Positions 1 to 6,580 of a DNA stretch of 6,580 nt are shown here, piece after piece. Where the stretch lies: contig JAAYZL010000252.1 in NCBI GenBank assembly GCA_012514855.1, positions 1 through 6,580 on the forward strand. Reading direction: 5' to 3'. The position numbers were made by a program, and so were the translations under genes. The DNA comes from Clostridiales bacterium (lineage in GTDB: Bacteria > Bacillota_A > Clostridia > Christensenellales > Aristaeellaceae). The first letter of the stretch is position 1; each line of letters opens with the position of its first letter. The notes under the pieces were generated by a model. It saw only the letters and a list, made by a program, of their open reading frames with translations. It ran no database searches and had not been told where the DNA came from.

Positions 1-528
1 CACTTCGAGGACGCGGTCGTCGGCGGCGTCGTGCCGCGCAACTTCATCCCCGCGGTCGAAAAGGGCCTGCGCGACAACATCAAGCGCGGCGTGCTGGCCG
101 GCTTCCCGGTCGTCGGCCTGACCGCGAGGCTGCACGACGGCTCCTACCACGCGGTCGACTCGTCCGAAATGGCGTTCAAGACCGCCGCGCGCATCGCGTT
201 CAAGAAGCTGATCGACGCCTCTCCCGTGCTGCTCGAGCCGATCTACGGCGTCAGGGTGTACGTGCCGGACGAGTATATGGGCGACATCATCGGCGACATG
301 AACAAGCGCCGCGGCCGCATCATGGGCATGGATCAGGTCGACGGGCTCCAGTGCGTGACCGCCGAGGCCCCGCTCGCCGAGATGTTCAAGTACGCGACCG
401 ACCTGCGCTCGATGACGCAGGCGCGCGGGTTCTTCACGATGCAGTTCGAGCGGTACGAGGAAGTCCCCGCCGCGGACGCGAAGAAGATCATCGAAAATAC
501 GAAGCGCGAGGAGGAAGAGGAGGAGTAA
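1..528 (+). CDS. fusA: Elongation factor G family protein, C-terminal part (5' end outside window)
   Basis: The reading frame is open from base 1 and gives 175 residues ending at TAA 526-528. They cover the end of domain IV and all of domain V of an EF-G-type translational GTPase, which drives tRNA-mRNA translocation on the ribosome. Visible family landmarks are GGVVPRNFIPAVEKG, the VDSSEMAFK segment of domain IV, EYMGDIIGDMNKRRGRIMGM, and PLAEMFKYATDLRSMTQARG at the domain V end. The GTPase domain is outside the window, so activity cannot be judged. The wording of domain V (EPIYGVRVYVPDEYMGD, QARGFFTMQFERYEEVP) looks to me more like the second, EF-G-like paralog common in Firmicutes and Thermotogae than the main str-operon EF-G; that is inference from memory. 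The protein ends in a run of six glutamates (KREEEEEE). A terminator follows, so this is the last gene of its transcript. Confidence 0.93.
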   Translation, partial: HFEDAVVGGVVPRNFIPAVEKGLRDNIKRGVLAGFPVVGLTARLHDGSYHAVDSSEMAFKTAARIAFKKLIDASPVLLEPIYGVRVYVPDEYMGDIIGDMNKRRGRIMGMDQVDGLQCVTAEAPLAEMFKYATDLRSMTQARGFFTMQFERYEEVPAADAKKIIENTKREEEEEE

Positions 529-545
529 TTCCCCCGATTCCCCAT

Positions 546-583
546 CAAACGGCGCCCCACCGGTCGGCGGGGCGTTTGTGTTG
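546..583 (+). terminator. Rho-independent terminator after the EF-G-family gene
   Basis: CGCCCC (553-558) pairs with GGGGCG (569-574). The stem continues across one A/C mismatch through CC/GG to a GGTC loop. CAAA at 546-549 can add pairing to the TTTG at 575-578, and the tract after the stem (TTTGTGTTG) is T-rich though not a pure T run. It lies 18-25 bases after the TAA stop and directly before a new promoter, as expected for a transcript boundary. Confidence 0.75.
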
Positions 584-612
584 TAGACATGTTTGTCGGG
601 CAATGCTATAAT
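584..612 (+). promoter_or_regulatory. Sigma-A promoter of the patatin-family gene
   Basis: TAGACA at 584-589 matches five of six bases of the -35 consensus. TATAAT at 607-612 is a perfect -10, with exactly 17 bases between them. TGC before the -10 gives an extended -10 (TGN). Transcription should begin near 618-620, about 180 bases before the patatin start codon. That leaves a long leader holding the inverted repeat described separately. Confidence 0.85.
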
Positions 613-623
613 GGGTGAAAATG

Positions 624-785
624 GTACGAATGCAGAACAGGAATGCGTCCGAAGCGGCGAGAGATTTTTCTGCCCCGCCAGGAGCCGGAGCGAGGCGTAG
701 CCGGGGACCTACGTTGAGCGGAGAGCGACAACGCGGGGCGGGAAAAGATCCGGCGCGACGACGCATTCATGGCCGGAATTCGTAC
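624..785 (+). repeat. Nested inverted repeat / structured leader upstream of the patatin gene
   Basis: Three collinear, nested complementary arms can fold this stretch into one long hairpin. GTACGAAT (624-631) pairs perfectly with ATTCGTAC (778-785). GAATGCGTC (641-649) pairs perfectly with GACGCATTC (760-768). TTTTTCTGCCCCGC (665-678) pairs with GCGGGGCGGGAAAA (733-746) over 14 positions, two of them G-U. The apical part contains a smaller stem, CGTAG (696-700) with CTACG (709-713). The fold would begin about five bases after the predicted transcription start and end directly against the ribosome binding site AAGGGGGTG (786-794). It could be a dispersed palindromic element (MITE-like) that landed in the leader, or a structured 5' UTR or small RNA. 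I do not recognise it as a known riboswitch, T-box or 6S RNA. The pairing is seen in the sequence; the role is unknown. Confidence 0.6.
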
Positions 786-799
786 AAGGGGGTGGGGCG

Positions 800-1645
800 G
801 TGAGGACGGGACTGGTGCTCGAGGGCGGCGGCATGCGCGGCGTCTACACGGCGGGCGTGCTCGACGTGTTCCTCGAGGAGGGGCTCCGTTTCGACGGCCT
901 GATCGGCGTGTCGGCCGGCGCGGTGCACGGGAGCACGTTCCTCGCCGGGCAGCACGGGCGGAGCATCCGCTATTTCGCGAAGTACTGCAAGGACCCGCGG
1001 TTCATGAGCGTCTTGTCGCTCGTGACGACCGGAAACGCCGTCGGGAGGCGCTTCTGCTACCACGACATCCCCGACCGGCTCGACCCGTTCGACTTCGATG
1101 CGTTCGAAAAATCGCCGACGGAGTTCTACGTCGCGGTGACGAACCTCGAGACCGGGGAGGCCGAGTACATCCGGATCAGGAACCTCAAGGAAAACGTCGA
1201 GGTCGTGCGCGCGTCGGCGTCGATGCCCTACGTGTCGCGCGTCGTCCGGGTCGGCGAAAAGAAGTACCTCGACGGCGGCATCGGCGACGGCGTGCCGCTC
1301 GGCGCGTCCGAGAAGCTGGGGTTTTCGAAAAACGTCGTCGTGCTGACGCACGAGCGCGGCGTTCCGATCGGCCCTTTGAGCGTCGCGGCGCTCAACTGGC
1401 GCTACCGGAAATACCCGAAGTTCCTCGAGGCGCTGCGCCGGCGGCCCGAGCAGTACAAAAAGGAGCTCGAGGCCGTCGAGGAGGCCGTGCGCAGGGGGAG
1501 CGCGCTCTGCATCCGCCCGAGCAGGAGGCCGCTCGTCCGCGACCTCGAGCGCGACCCGGAGCGGCTCCGCGCGCTGTACCGGCTCGGCAGGGAGGACGCG
1601 ACCGCGGCGCTTCCCGAGCTCAGGCGCTTCCTCGGGATTTCCTGA
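800..1645 (+). CDS. Patatin-like phospholipase family protein (YjjU-like)
   Basis: This 281-residue protein is a serine acyl hydrolase of the patatin fold, predicted to cleave acyl chains from lipids using a Ser-Asp dyad. The oxyanion-hole glycine motif GGGMRG is at residues 9-14, the nucleophile elbow GVSAG at 36-40 (Ser38), and the catalytic Asp in the DGG motif at 158-160. RASASMP at 137-143 is also typical of the family. Length and motif order fit the small bacterial YjjU-like group. There is no signal peptide or obvious membrane segment, so it is probably cytosolic or peripheral. The charged C-terminal third (about 200-281) is rich in Arg and Glu. GTG at 800 is chosen as start because AAGGGGGTG at 786-794 is a strong ribosome binding site seven bases away and the oxyanion motif begins nine codons later. 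It appears monocistronic under the 584-612 promoter. No terminator is visible at its end, and its last 26 bases overlap the convergent CPBP gene. The substrate is unknown. Confidence 0.9.
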   Translation: MRTGLVLEGGGMRGVYTAGVLDVFLEEGLRFDGLIGVSAGAVHGSTFLAGQHGRSIRYFAKYCKDPRFMSVLSLVTTGNAVGRRFCYHDIPDRLDPFDFDAFEKSPTEFYVAVTNLETGEAEYIRIRNLKENVEVVRASASMPYVSRVVRVGEKKYLDGGIGDGVPLGASEKLGFSKNVVVLTHERGVPIGPLSVAALNWRYRKYPKFLEALRRRPEQYKKELEAVEEAVRRGSALCIRPSRRPLVRDLERDPERLRALYRLGREDATAALPELRRFLGIS

Positions 1646-2418
1646 ACTGCCACGCGCCGATCAGAAGCAGCACAATCGCCATCCACGCGCCGCGGATCAG
1701 ACCGCCCTCGCCGCCGGTCAGCCAGTCCTCGGACACGGAATAGAGCTCGACGAGCGGCCGCGCGCCGGTCGCCCCTGCGGGAAATGCGAGCACGGCGCTT
1801 GAAAAATAGCTCCACGCAAACCGGAAGCCGACCGACGCGCCGGCATGCCCCTCCGCGCTCCATTTCGCGCAGACGAGCCCCTTCAAGAGCATATTCACGG
1901 CGCCCGGCCAGCCGAGCGCCCAGCCGCCGGTGACCGCGAGAAACATGGCGGTCGACGCGACGCAGCCCCAGATCGGCCGCGAAGCGGTGCGCAGCGCGAG
2001 CGCGCGGGCGAACCGCTCCTCCGCGAGCGACGCGAAACCGTACACCGGCAGCATCCACAGCAGATCCCACGACGGGGACAGCCATTTCTCCATCGCCCGC
2101 ATCGAGTCCGTCAGCAGAAACAGCCCCGCGCCGACCGCGACGACCAAGGCACCCAGCAGCGCGCCGAGGCCGAACGACCTCGGCGAGAGCCGCGCGGGGC
2201 GCTCCTTCGTATACCAATAAAGCAGCGCGTGCGACAGCGCGACCGCGCCGAAATTGCCGATCAGCGATATGATCTTCCCATGGACGAGCATCCGCGCGAG
2301 CAGCGCCGTCGCCGCGTACGCCCACAGCGCGTACAGCAGGTAGGCGAATATGAGCTTCCACGCGGCGCGGACTTTGCCCTCCGGATTCAGCGCGAGCCGC
2401 TTGAGCCCGCCTGAAAAC

Positions 2419-2435
<17 letters not shown>
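1620..2435 (-). CDS. CPBP-family intramembrane protein, probable inactive (degenerate) protease homolog
   Basis: This 271-residue hydrophobic protein has about six to eight predicted membrane helices (for example near 27-50, 56-74, 88-108, 123-137, 157-170, 203-219 and 247-263). The EExxxR motif of CPBP (CAAX protease/bacteriocin-processing, Abi) proteins is present as EERFAR at 139-144. The next motif, FxxxH, reads F165-LAV-T169, and the third, normally HxxxN, reads R205-FAW-S209. The two motif histidines and the asparagine are therefore replaced. In active members these residues, with the glutamates, are thought to form the catalytic site, so this copy may be non-proteolytic; that is inference. 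The ATG at 2433-2435 overlaps the end of the upstream phosphorylase gene by 17 bp. It has only a weak, distant GAAGG upstream, so translation is probably coupled. It is the last gene of the three-gene operon. The assignment rests on one clear motif, the helix pattern and the motif spacing. Confidence 0.72.
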
Positions 2436-3709
<1,274 letters not shown>

Positions 3710-3729
<20 letters not shown>

Positions 3730-4210
3730 TGGTCAGTTCCTTTCTCCACCGCGCGAGCTTTTCCGCGTAGGGAATGGTGTAGGCCGGGCTCGTCGACGGG
3801 AGCCGGACGGTGGGCCGGCCGCCGAGCGCGCCCTTGCACAGCCGGAAAAACAGCGCCTCCGCCGCACCCCCGTTGAACAGCACGCGCCGGATGCCCGGAT
3901 ATTGTTCGAAAAGGCCCGCGAAGTCGTTCGGCTCGACGGAGCGTATGTTGCCGTCGAGCGAGCCCTCGCGCAGGCAACTCCTGCACACGTCCCACAGCGC
4001 TATGCGGTTATTCAGAAGCAGCGCCTTTTTGTCCCCAATTGTTCCGGGAATTTCCCCGCCGAACACCTCCGCGAGGATTCTCCAGAACGCGTTCCTCGGG
4101 TGCCCGTAGAAAAACCCCGCCCGAAGCGACTCGACGCTCGGCGCGGTGCCCACGATCAGCGTCCGGCAGTTCCCGTTCGCGACCGGGGCGTAGCTTTCAA
4201 TCCTCTCCAT
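3710..4210 (-). CDS. DNA-deoxyinosine (hypoxanthine-DNA) glycosylase, UDG superfamily family 6
   Basis: This 166-residue protein matches the small hypoxanthine-DNA glycosylase group of the uracil-DNA glycosylase superfamily, which removes deaminated adenine (hypoxanthine) from DNA to start base excision repair. Motif 1 is LIVGTAPSVESL at residues 18-29, followed by FYGHPRNAFW at 34-43, with Asn40 in the expected catalytic region. VLFNGGAA places Asn113 in the next motif, and LPSTSPAY at 137-144 is the DNA-intercalation motif, where relatives I recall usually end in Asn rather than Tyr. From memory of the characterised archaeal enzyme, Asn residues near 39 and 113 matter for activity; both have counterparts here. 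The length is normal for the family. It is the first gene of the operon and overlaps pdp by 20 bp. The ATG at 4208-4210 sits seven bases past a perfect -10 box and has no ribosome binding site, suggesting a leaderless mRNA. A Mug-type G:T/U mismatch glycosylase is the main alternative name. Confidence 0.85.
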
Positions 4211-4216
4211 GCGCCC

Positions 4217-4245
4217 ATTATAGCAGAAATCGGTGCAAAAGGAAA
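4217..4245 (-). promoter_or_regulatory. Extended -10 promoter of the glycosylase-pdp-CPBP operon
   Basis: On the minus strand TATAAT occupies 4222-4217 and is preceded by TGC, giving a perfect extended -10. At the 17-base distance the -35 position (4245-4240) reads TTTCCT, a poor match, so the promoter probably relies on the extended -10. The expected start site, seven bases after the -10, is 4210, the A of the glycosylase ATG. Confidence 0.75.
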
Positions 4246-4252
4246 GTTGCCC

Positions 4253-4281
4253 TTTTCAAAACCCACGTTATCATGTATAAT
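4253..4281 (+). promoter_or_regulatory. Promoter of the HAD phosphatase-glycosyltransferase operon
   Basis: TATAAT at 4276-4281 is a perfect -10. TTTTCA at 4253-4258 is a four-of-six -35 at 17-base spacing. Transcription should begin near 4288, about 25 bases before the GTG start. This promoter is back to back with the minus-strand promoter, and the two -35 regions lie only about seven bases apart. Confidence 0.72.
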
Positions 4282-4312
4282 TGACGCAACAGGATCAAAG
4301 GAGAGTGTTTTC

Positions 4313-5113
4313 GTGGATGGGTTGCACCAAAAAAAGGCGTTTATCAGCGACATGGACGGCGTCATCTACCACGGCAACCTGCTTTTGCCCGGCGCACGCG
4401 AATTTGTGAACTGGCTCGAGGACAACGGCAAGGAATACATCTTTCTGACCAATTCGTCGGAGCGCTCCCAGAAGGAGCTCAAGCAGAAGCTGAACCGGCT
4501 CGGGCTCGACGTCGGCGAACAGCACTTTTACACCAGCGCGCTGGCGACCGCCAGCTATTTGAAGAGCGATTGCCCCGGCGGCTCCGCCTACGTCATCGGC
4601 GAGGCCGGGCTCGTGGGCGCATTGTACGACGCGGGCTACTCGATGAACGACGTCAACCCCGACTACGTCGTCGTCGGCGAGACCAGCGGCTACAGCTACG
4701 ACAAGATTTTGAAGGCCGTCCGGCTCGTGCGCAACGGCGCGAAGCTGATCGGCACGAACCCGGACGTGACCGGCCCCATCGAGAACGGCATCGCGCCGGC
4801 CTGCCGCGCGCTGATCGCGCCGATCGAGATGGCCGCGAACCGGCACGCGTACTTCATCGGAAAGCCGAATCCGCTGATGATGCGCCACGCGCAGAAGCGC
4901 CTGAACGCGGGCGCCGAGGAGACCGTGATCATCGGCGACCGCATGGACACCGACATCGTCGCGGGCATCGAGTCCGGCCTCGACACGGTGCTGGTGCTCT
5001 CGGGCGTGACGTCCCTGGAGAGCATGGCCACCTACCCCTATCAGCCGCGCTATGTGCTCGGCGGCGTGGGCGACATCCCGGCCAAGGCGCCTCCCCTGAG
5101 GGTCAGGACATGA
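4313..5113 (+). CDS. HAD-IIA family (NagD-like) phosphatase
   Basis: This 266-residue cytosolic HAD-superfamily hydrolase is of the NagD/phosphoglycolate-phosphatase-like type with a C2 cap. Motif I is DMDGV at residues 13-17 (nucleophile Asp13, acid/base Asp15), motif II is FLTNSS (Thr46), motif III is GKPNP (Lys184), and motif IV is GDRMDTD (Asp209, Asp214) for Mg2+ binding. The cap lies between motifs II and III (about 60-180) and includes VVVGE and the TNPD segment typical of the family. Members dephosphorylate small substrates such as nucleotides, glycerol phosphate or sugar phosphates; the substrate here is unknown. GTG at 4313 is chosen because AAAGGAG (4297-4303) lies nine bases upstream and motif I follows at the usual distance. 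The frame is open further upstream to about 3674, but that part is antisense to the glycosylase and lies before the promoter. The TGA overlaps the next gene's ATG (ATGA), so the two are co-translated. Confidence 0.92.
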   Translation: MDGLHQKKAFISDMDGVIYHGNLLLPGAREFVNWLEDNGKEYIFLTNSSERSQKELKQKLNRLGLDVGEQHFYTSALATASYLKSDCPGGSAYVIGEAGLVGALYDAGYSMNDVNPDYVVVGETSGYSYDKILKAVRLVRNGAKLIGTNPDVTGPIENGIAPACRALIAPIEMAANRHAYFIGKPNPLMMRHAQKRLNAGAEETVIIGDRMDTDIVAGIESGLDTVLVLSGVTSLESMATYPYQPRYVLGGVGDIPAKAPPLRVRT

Positions 5114-6258
5114 AAAAGAAAATACTGCTTGTGACGACCACGCACACCGGCTGCGGCCACAAGTCGATCTCCGACTCGCTGATGGACTGGCTGAGGGACA
5201 TGCCGGACATACAGGTCGTGCAGGTCGACGGCTTCGAGCAGCTGGTCAGCAAGCACGTAAAGACGATCGGCGACAGCTACGGCGTCGTCACGCGCCACGC
5301 GAAATTCCTCTGGAAGCTGACGTGGGACTTCGGCACGCGCTTCAACGACACCTACTGTGAGCTGATGTCGACCTGGGCGGAAAAGCGGTTTCTGGAGCTC
5401 GTCGAGCACGAGAAGCCGGACGTGGTGCTGACGACCCACCCGATGTTCAACTCGTCGCTTCTGAGCGTGTGCGAGCGCAACGGCCTGGAGCTGCCGTTCG
5501 TGTCGGTGCAGGCCGACCCGGTGACGGTGCACCCGTCCTGGTGCGACCCGCGCGCGGCGCTGACGATCTGCGCGACCGACGAGGCCACCGCCTTGACGAG
5601 GCGCCACGGCGTCCCGAGCGACCGCATCCTCAAGGTTGGCTTCCCGACGCGCCGGCGCTTTACCGACCTCGCGCAGAAAATCGAGAAGGTGCCCTACGAC
5701 GCCTCGCGGCCCGCGCGCTGCCTGATGATGTCCGGCGGCGAGGGCAGCGGCATGCTCGGGCGCTACGCCGCCGCGCTGCTCTCGGGCACCGACGTCAAGC
5801 TGACGATCGTCTGCGGGCGGAACAAGCAGCTCAAAAGGCGGCTTGAGGCGCTTCTCAAGCGCAAGTACGGCGAGCGCATCCGGATTCTGGGCTTTGTGAC
5901 CGACATCGAAAACCTGATGCTCGACAGCGACATCATGATCGCGCGCGGCAGCCCGAACTCGTTCTTCGAGGGCGTCGTGATGAACGTGCCGCTGGTCATC
6001 ACCGGCGCGCTGCCCGGGCAGGAGCAGGGAAACCCCGAGCTCGTCGAGCGCTACGGCCTCGGCGTCGTCTGCGACAGCACGCGCGCGCTGCCGGCGGTCG
6101 TCAAGCACCTGCTCGCGGACGGCGGCAAGGAGCTCAGGCGCATCCAGGAGAGCCAGCGCCGCTACCGGAGGTTCGACAACGCGCAGCGCATCGCGCAGGC
6201 CGCGCGCGACCTCGCGGTCGGGGAGCGGGAGGAAGACTCCGTTTCGGGGGGGCTCTGA
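5110..6258 (+). CDS. MGDG synthase-like glycosyltransferase (GT28 fold, UgtP/MurG-related)
   Basis: This 382-residue GT-B glycosyltransferase resembles the monogalactosyldiacylglycerol-synthase/UgtP group, which transfers a sugar from a UDP-sugar to diacylglycerol on the inner membrane face. The N-terminal domain starts with ILLVTTTHTGCGHKSISDSL; G14-C-G-H17 is the family's GxGH lipid-acceptor loop. The C-terminal GT28 domain shows GGEGSG at 209-214, IVCGRNKQLKRRL, ILGFVTDIENLMLDSDIMI, and the donor-binding segment PGQEQGN at 302-308. The loop usually reading KPGGLT reads ARGSPNS at 278-284; I recall this variant in other Clostridia, and it may mark a subfamily with a different donor or acceptor. 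There is no signal peptide; the C-terminal tail is basic then acidic. ATG 5110 overlaps the HAD stop and has GAGGG (5098-5102) seven bases upstream. A processive glycolipid synthase or another lipid-linked sugar transferase is possible; the exact product cannot be read from sequence. Confidence 0.87.
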   Translation: MKKKILLVTTTHTGCGHKSISDSLMDWLRDMPDIQVVQVDGFEQLVSKHVKTIGDSYGVVTRHAKFLWKLTWDFGTRFNDTYCELMSTWAEKRFLELVEHEKPDVVLTTHPMFNSSLLSVCERNGLELPFVSVQADPVTVHPSWCDPRAALTICATDEATALTRRHGVPSDRILKVGFPTRRRFTDLAQKIEKVPYDASRPARCLMMSGGEGSGMLGRYAAALLSGTDVKLTIVCGRNKQLKRRLEALLKRKYGERIRILGFVTDIENLMLDSDIMIARGSPNSFFEGVVMNVPLVITGALPGQEQGNPELVERYGLGVVCDSTRALPAVVKHLLADGGKELRRIQESQRRYRRFDNAQRIAQAARDLAVGEREEDSVSGGL

Positions 6259-6286
6259 CGCCGGAGTACCGTTTTTGGCGATCTTT

Positions 6287-6313
6287 GCCCCCGCCGGCGC
6301 GGGGGCTTTTCTG
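6287..6313 (+). terminator. Rho-independent terminator after the HAD-glycosyltransferase operon
   Basis: GCCCCCGC (6287-6294) and GCGGGGGC (6299-6306) form a perfect eight-pair stem around a CGGC loop, followed by TTTTCTGTT. It begins 28 bases after the glycosyltransferase stop codon and ends before the clpB promoter, so it separates the two transcripts. Confidence 0.92.
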
Positions 6314-6332
6314 TTAATTCTCGCGCATATCC

Positions 6333-6361
6333 TTGACAGCATCCCTCCACCGCTCTATAAT
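6333..6361 (+). promoter_or_regulatory. Consensus sigma-A promoter of clpB
   Basis: TTGACA (6333-6338) and TATAAT (6356-6361) are both perfect, with the ideal 17-base spacer. The expected start site is near 6368, inside the CtsR operator. So strong a promoter next to a repressor site fits a gene that is fully repressed until stress. Confidence 0.93.
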
Positions 6362-6378
6362 GGTCAAAGAAGGTCAAC
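6362..6378 (+). promoter_or_regulatory. CtsR operator controlling clpB
   Basis: GGTCAAA (6362-6368), three bases (GAA), then GGTCAAC (6372-6378) forms the direct heptad repeat recognised by the class III heat-shock repressor CtsR; only the last base departs from GGTCAAA-N3-GGTCAAA. It abuts the -10 box and covers the predicted start site, so bound CtsR would block polymerase. The ctsR gene itself is not in this window. Confidence 0.88.
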
Positions 6379-6405
6379 ATCCCAACCCGAGGGGAGGTTT
6401 TTCCC

Positions 6406-6580
6406 ATGAACATGGAGAAATTCACCAAAAAATCGCTGGAGGCGATCCGCGCCGCGCAGGAGGTCGCCGTCGAGCACCAGAATATGGAGATCGACCAGCA
6501 GCACGTGCTCTACGCCTTGACCGCGCAGGAGGACGGGCTGATCCCGCAGCTTTTCCAGCAGTTGAACATCGACCCGAAGC
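6406..6580 (+). CDS. clpB: ATP-dependent chaperone ClpB, N-terminal part (3' end outside window)
   Basis: The first 58 codons of a Clp/Hsp100 AAA+ disaggregase, which works with DnaK to resolubilise aggregated proteins in the cytosol. The start MNMEKFTKKSLEAI and the segment MEIDQQHVLYALTAQEDGLIPQL are the first Clp_N repeat. The MNMEKFT opening and LTAQEDGLIP wording fit ClpB rather than ClpC, which begins MFGRFT and has an IGTEHILLGL segment. The start is ATG 6406, with GGGGAGG (6391-6397) about eight bases upstream; ATG 6412 would sit too far from it. The AAA+ modules are beyond the window edge, so ClpB rests on the N-domain only. Expression should be heat- or stress-induced through the CtsR operator. 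Confidence 0.92.
   Translation, partial: MNMEKFTKKSLEAIRAAQEVAVEHQNMEIDQQHVLYALTAQEDGLIPQLFQQLNIDPK

Noticed and set aside
624..785. Considered calling the patatin leader a known riboswitch, T-box or 6S RNA.
   Set aside because: I could find no T-box sequence, no recognisable aptamer core and no anti-terminator/terminator pair before the start codon. The hairpin lacks a T run, so only the repeat itself is reported.
615..803. A 60- to 62-codon plus-strand frame (starts at GTG 615 or ATG 621) that begins at the patatin promoter's transcription start and ends in a GTGA overlap with the patatin start codon, as a leaderless leader peptide would.
   Set aside because: It has no ribosome binding site and lies almost wholly inside the nested inverted repeat. 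Its codons (many GGA, CGA and AGA) are unlike the GGC/CGC-rich use of neighbouring genes, and the product is a basic low-complexity peptide. Better explained as noncoding leader or repeat, although the GTGA overlap is a striking coincidence.
769..1743. Plus-strand 324-codon frame overlapping the patatin gene in another frame, and a minus-strand 194-codon frame at 767-1351.
   Set aside because: The patatin frame has the catalytic motifs and a strong ribosome binding site. These frames encode Arg/Ala-rich sequence without recognisable domains.
6271..6313. Considered an insertion-sequence end or attachment site at the GC-rich palindrome before clpB.
   Set aside because: The eight-pair stem with a T-rich 3' flank directly after a stop codon is fully explained as an intrinsic terminator.
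5050..6342. Minus-strand open frame of about 430 codons opposite the glycosyltransferase, and a similar one at 4295-4888 opposite the HAD gene.
   Set aside because: Both are antisense shadows of genes with complete motif sets; their composition is biased and they have no credible start region.

Overview
This is a GC-rich (roughly 60-65%), gene-dense bacterial chromosome segment, most likely from a Clostridia-class Firmicute (Bacillota) such as an uncultured gut lineage. That rests on consensus sigma-A promoters, AAGGAGG-type ribosome binding sites, a near-perfect CtsR operator before clpB, and a monogalactosyldiacylglycerol (MGDG)-synthase-like glycosyltransferase of a type I associate with Firmicutes. 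The placement is inference; there is no rRNA or other taxonomic marker. No phage, IS transposase, CRISPR array or tRNA was seen.

Layout. (1) 1-528 (+): the 3' end of an elongation factor G-family gene, closed by a hairpin terminator. (2) 584-1645 (+): a strong promoter, a long self-complementary leader (624-785), and a YjjU-like patatin-family lipid hydrolase. (3) 4210-1620 (-): a three-gene operon with overlapping ends. In transcription order it encodes a family-6 uracil-DNA-glycosylase-superfamily enzyme (hypoxanthine/deoxyinosine glycosylase type), a pyrimidine-nucleoside phosphorylase, and a CPBP-family membrane protein that has lost its histidine motifs. It converges on, and overlaps by 26 bp, the patatin gene. 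(4) 4313-6258 (+): a divergently transcribed pair, a NagD-type HAD phosphatase and the MGDG-synthase-like glycosyltransferase, joined by an ATGA overlap and closed by a perfect GC hairpin terminator. (5) 6333-6580 (+): a perfect-consensus promoter, a CtsR operator and the first 58 codons of clpB, which runs off the window.

How the genes may work together. The minus-strand operon pairs deaminated-base repair with nucleoside salvage, so a nucleic-acid maintenance theme is plausible. The HAD-glycosyltransferase pair is probably a cell-envelope glycolipid unit. The clpB start is a heat/protein-stress regulon gene. The patatin could act on membrane lipids, but nothing ties it functionally to its neighbours.

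Most of the window is ordinary core metabolism. The parts that deserve a second look are the 162-base nested inverted repeat between the patatin promoter and its ribosome binding site, the apparently leaderless start of the glycosylase gene, the catalytically degenerate CPBP protein, and the altered acceptor/donor loop of the glycosyltransferase. I did not find a convincing new multi-gene system.
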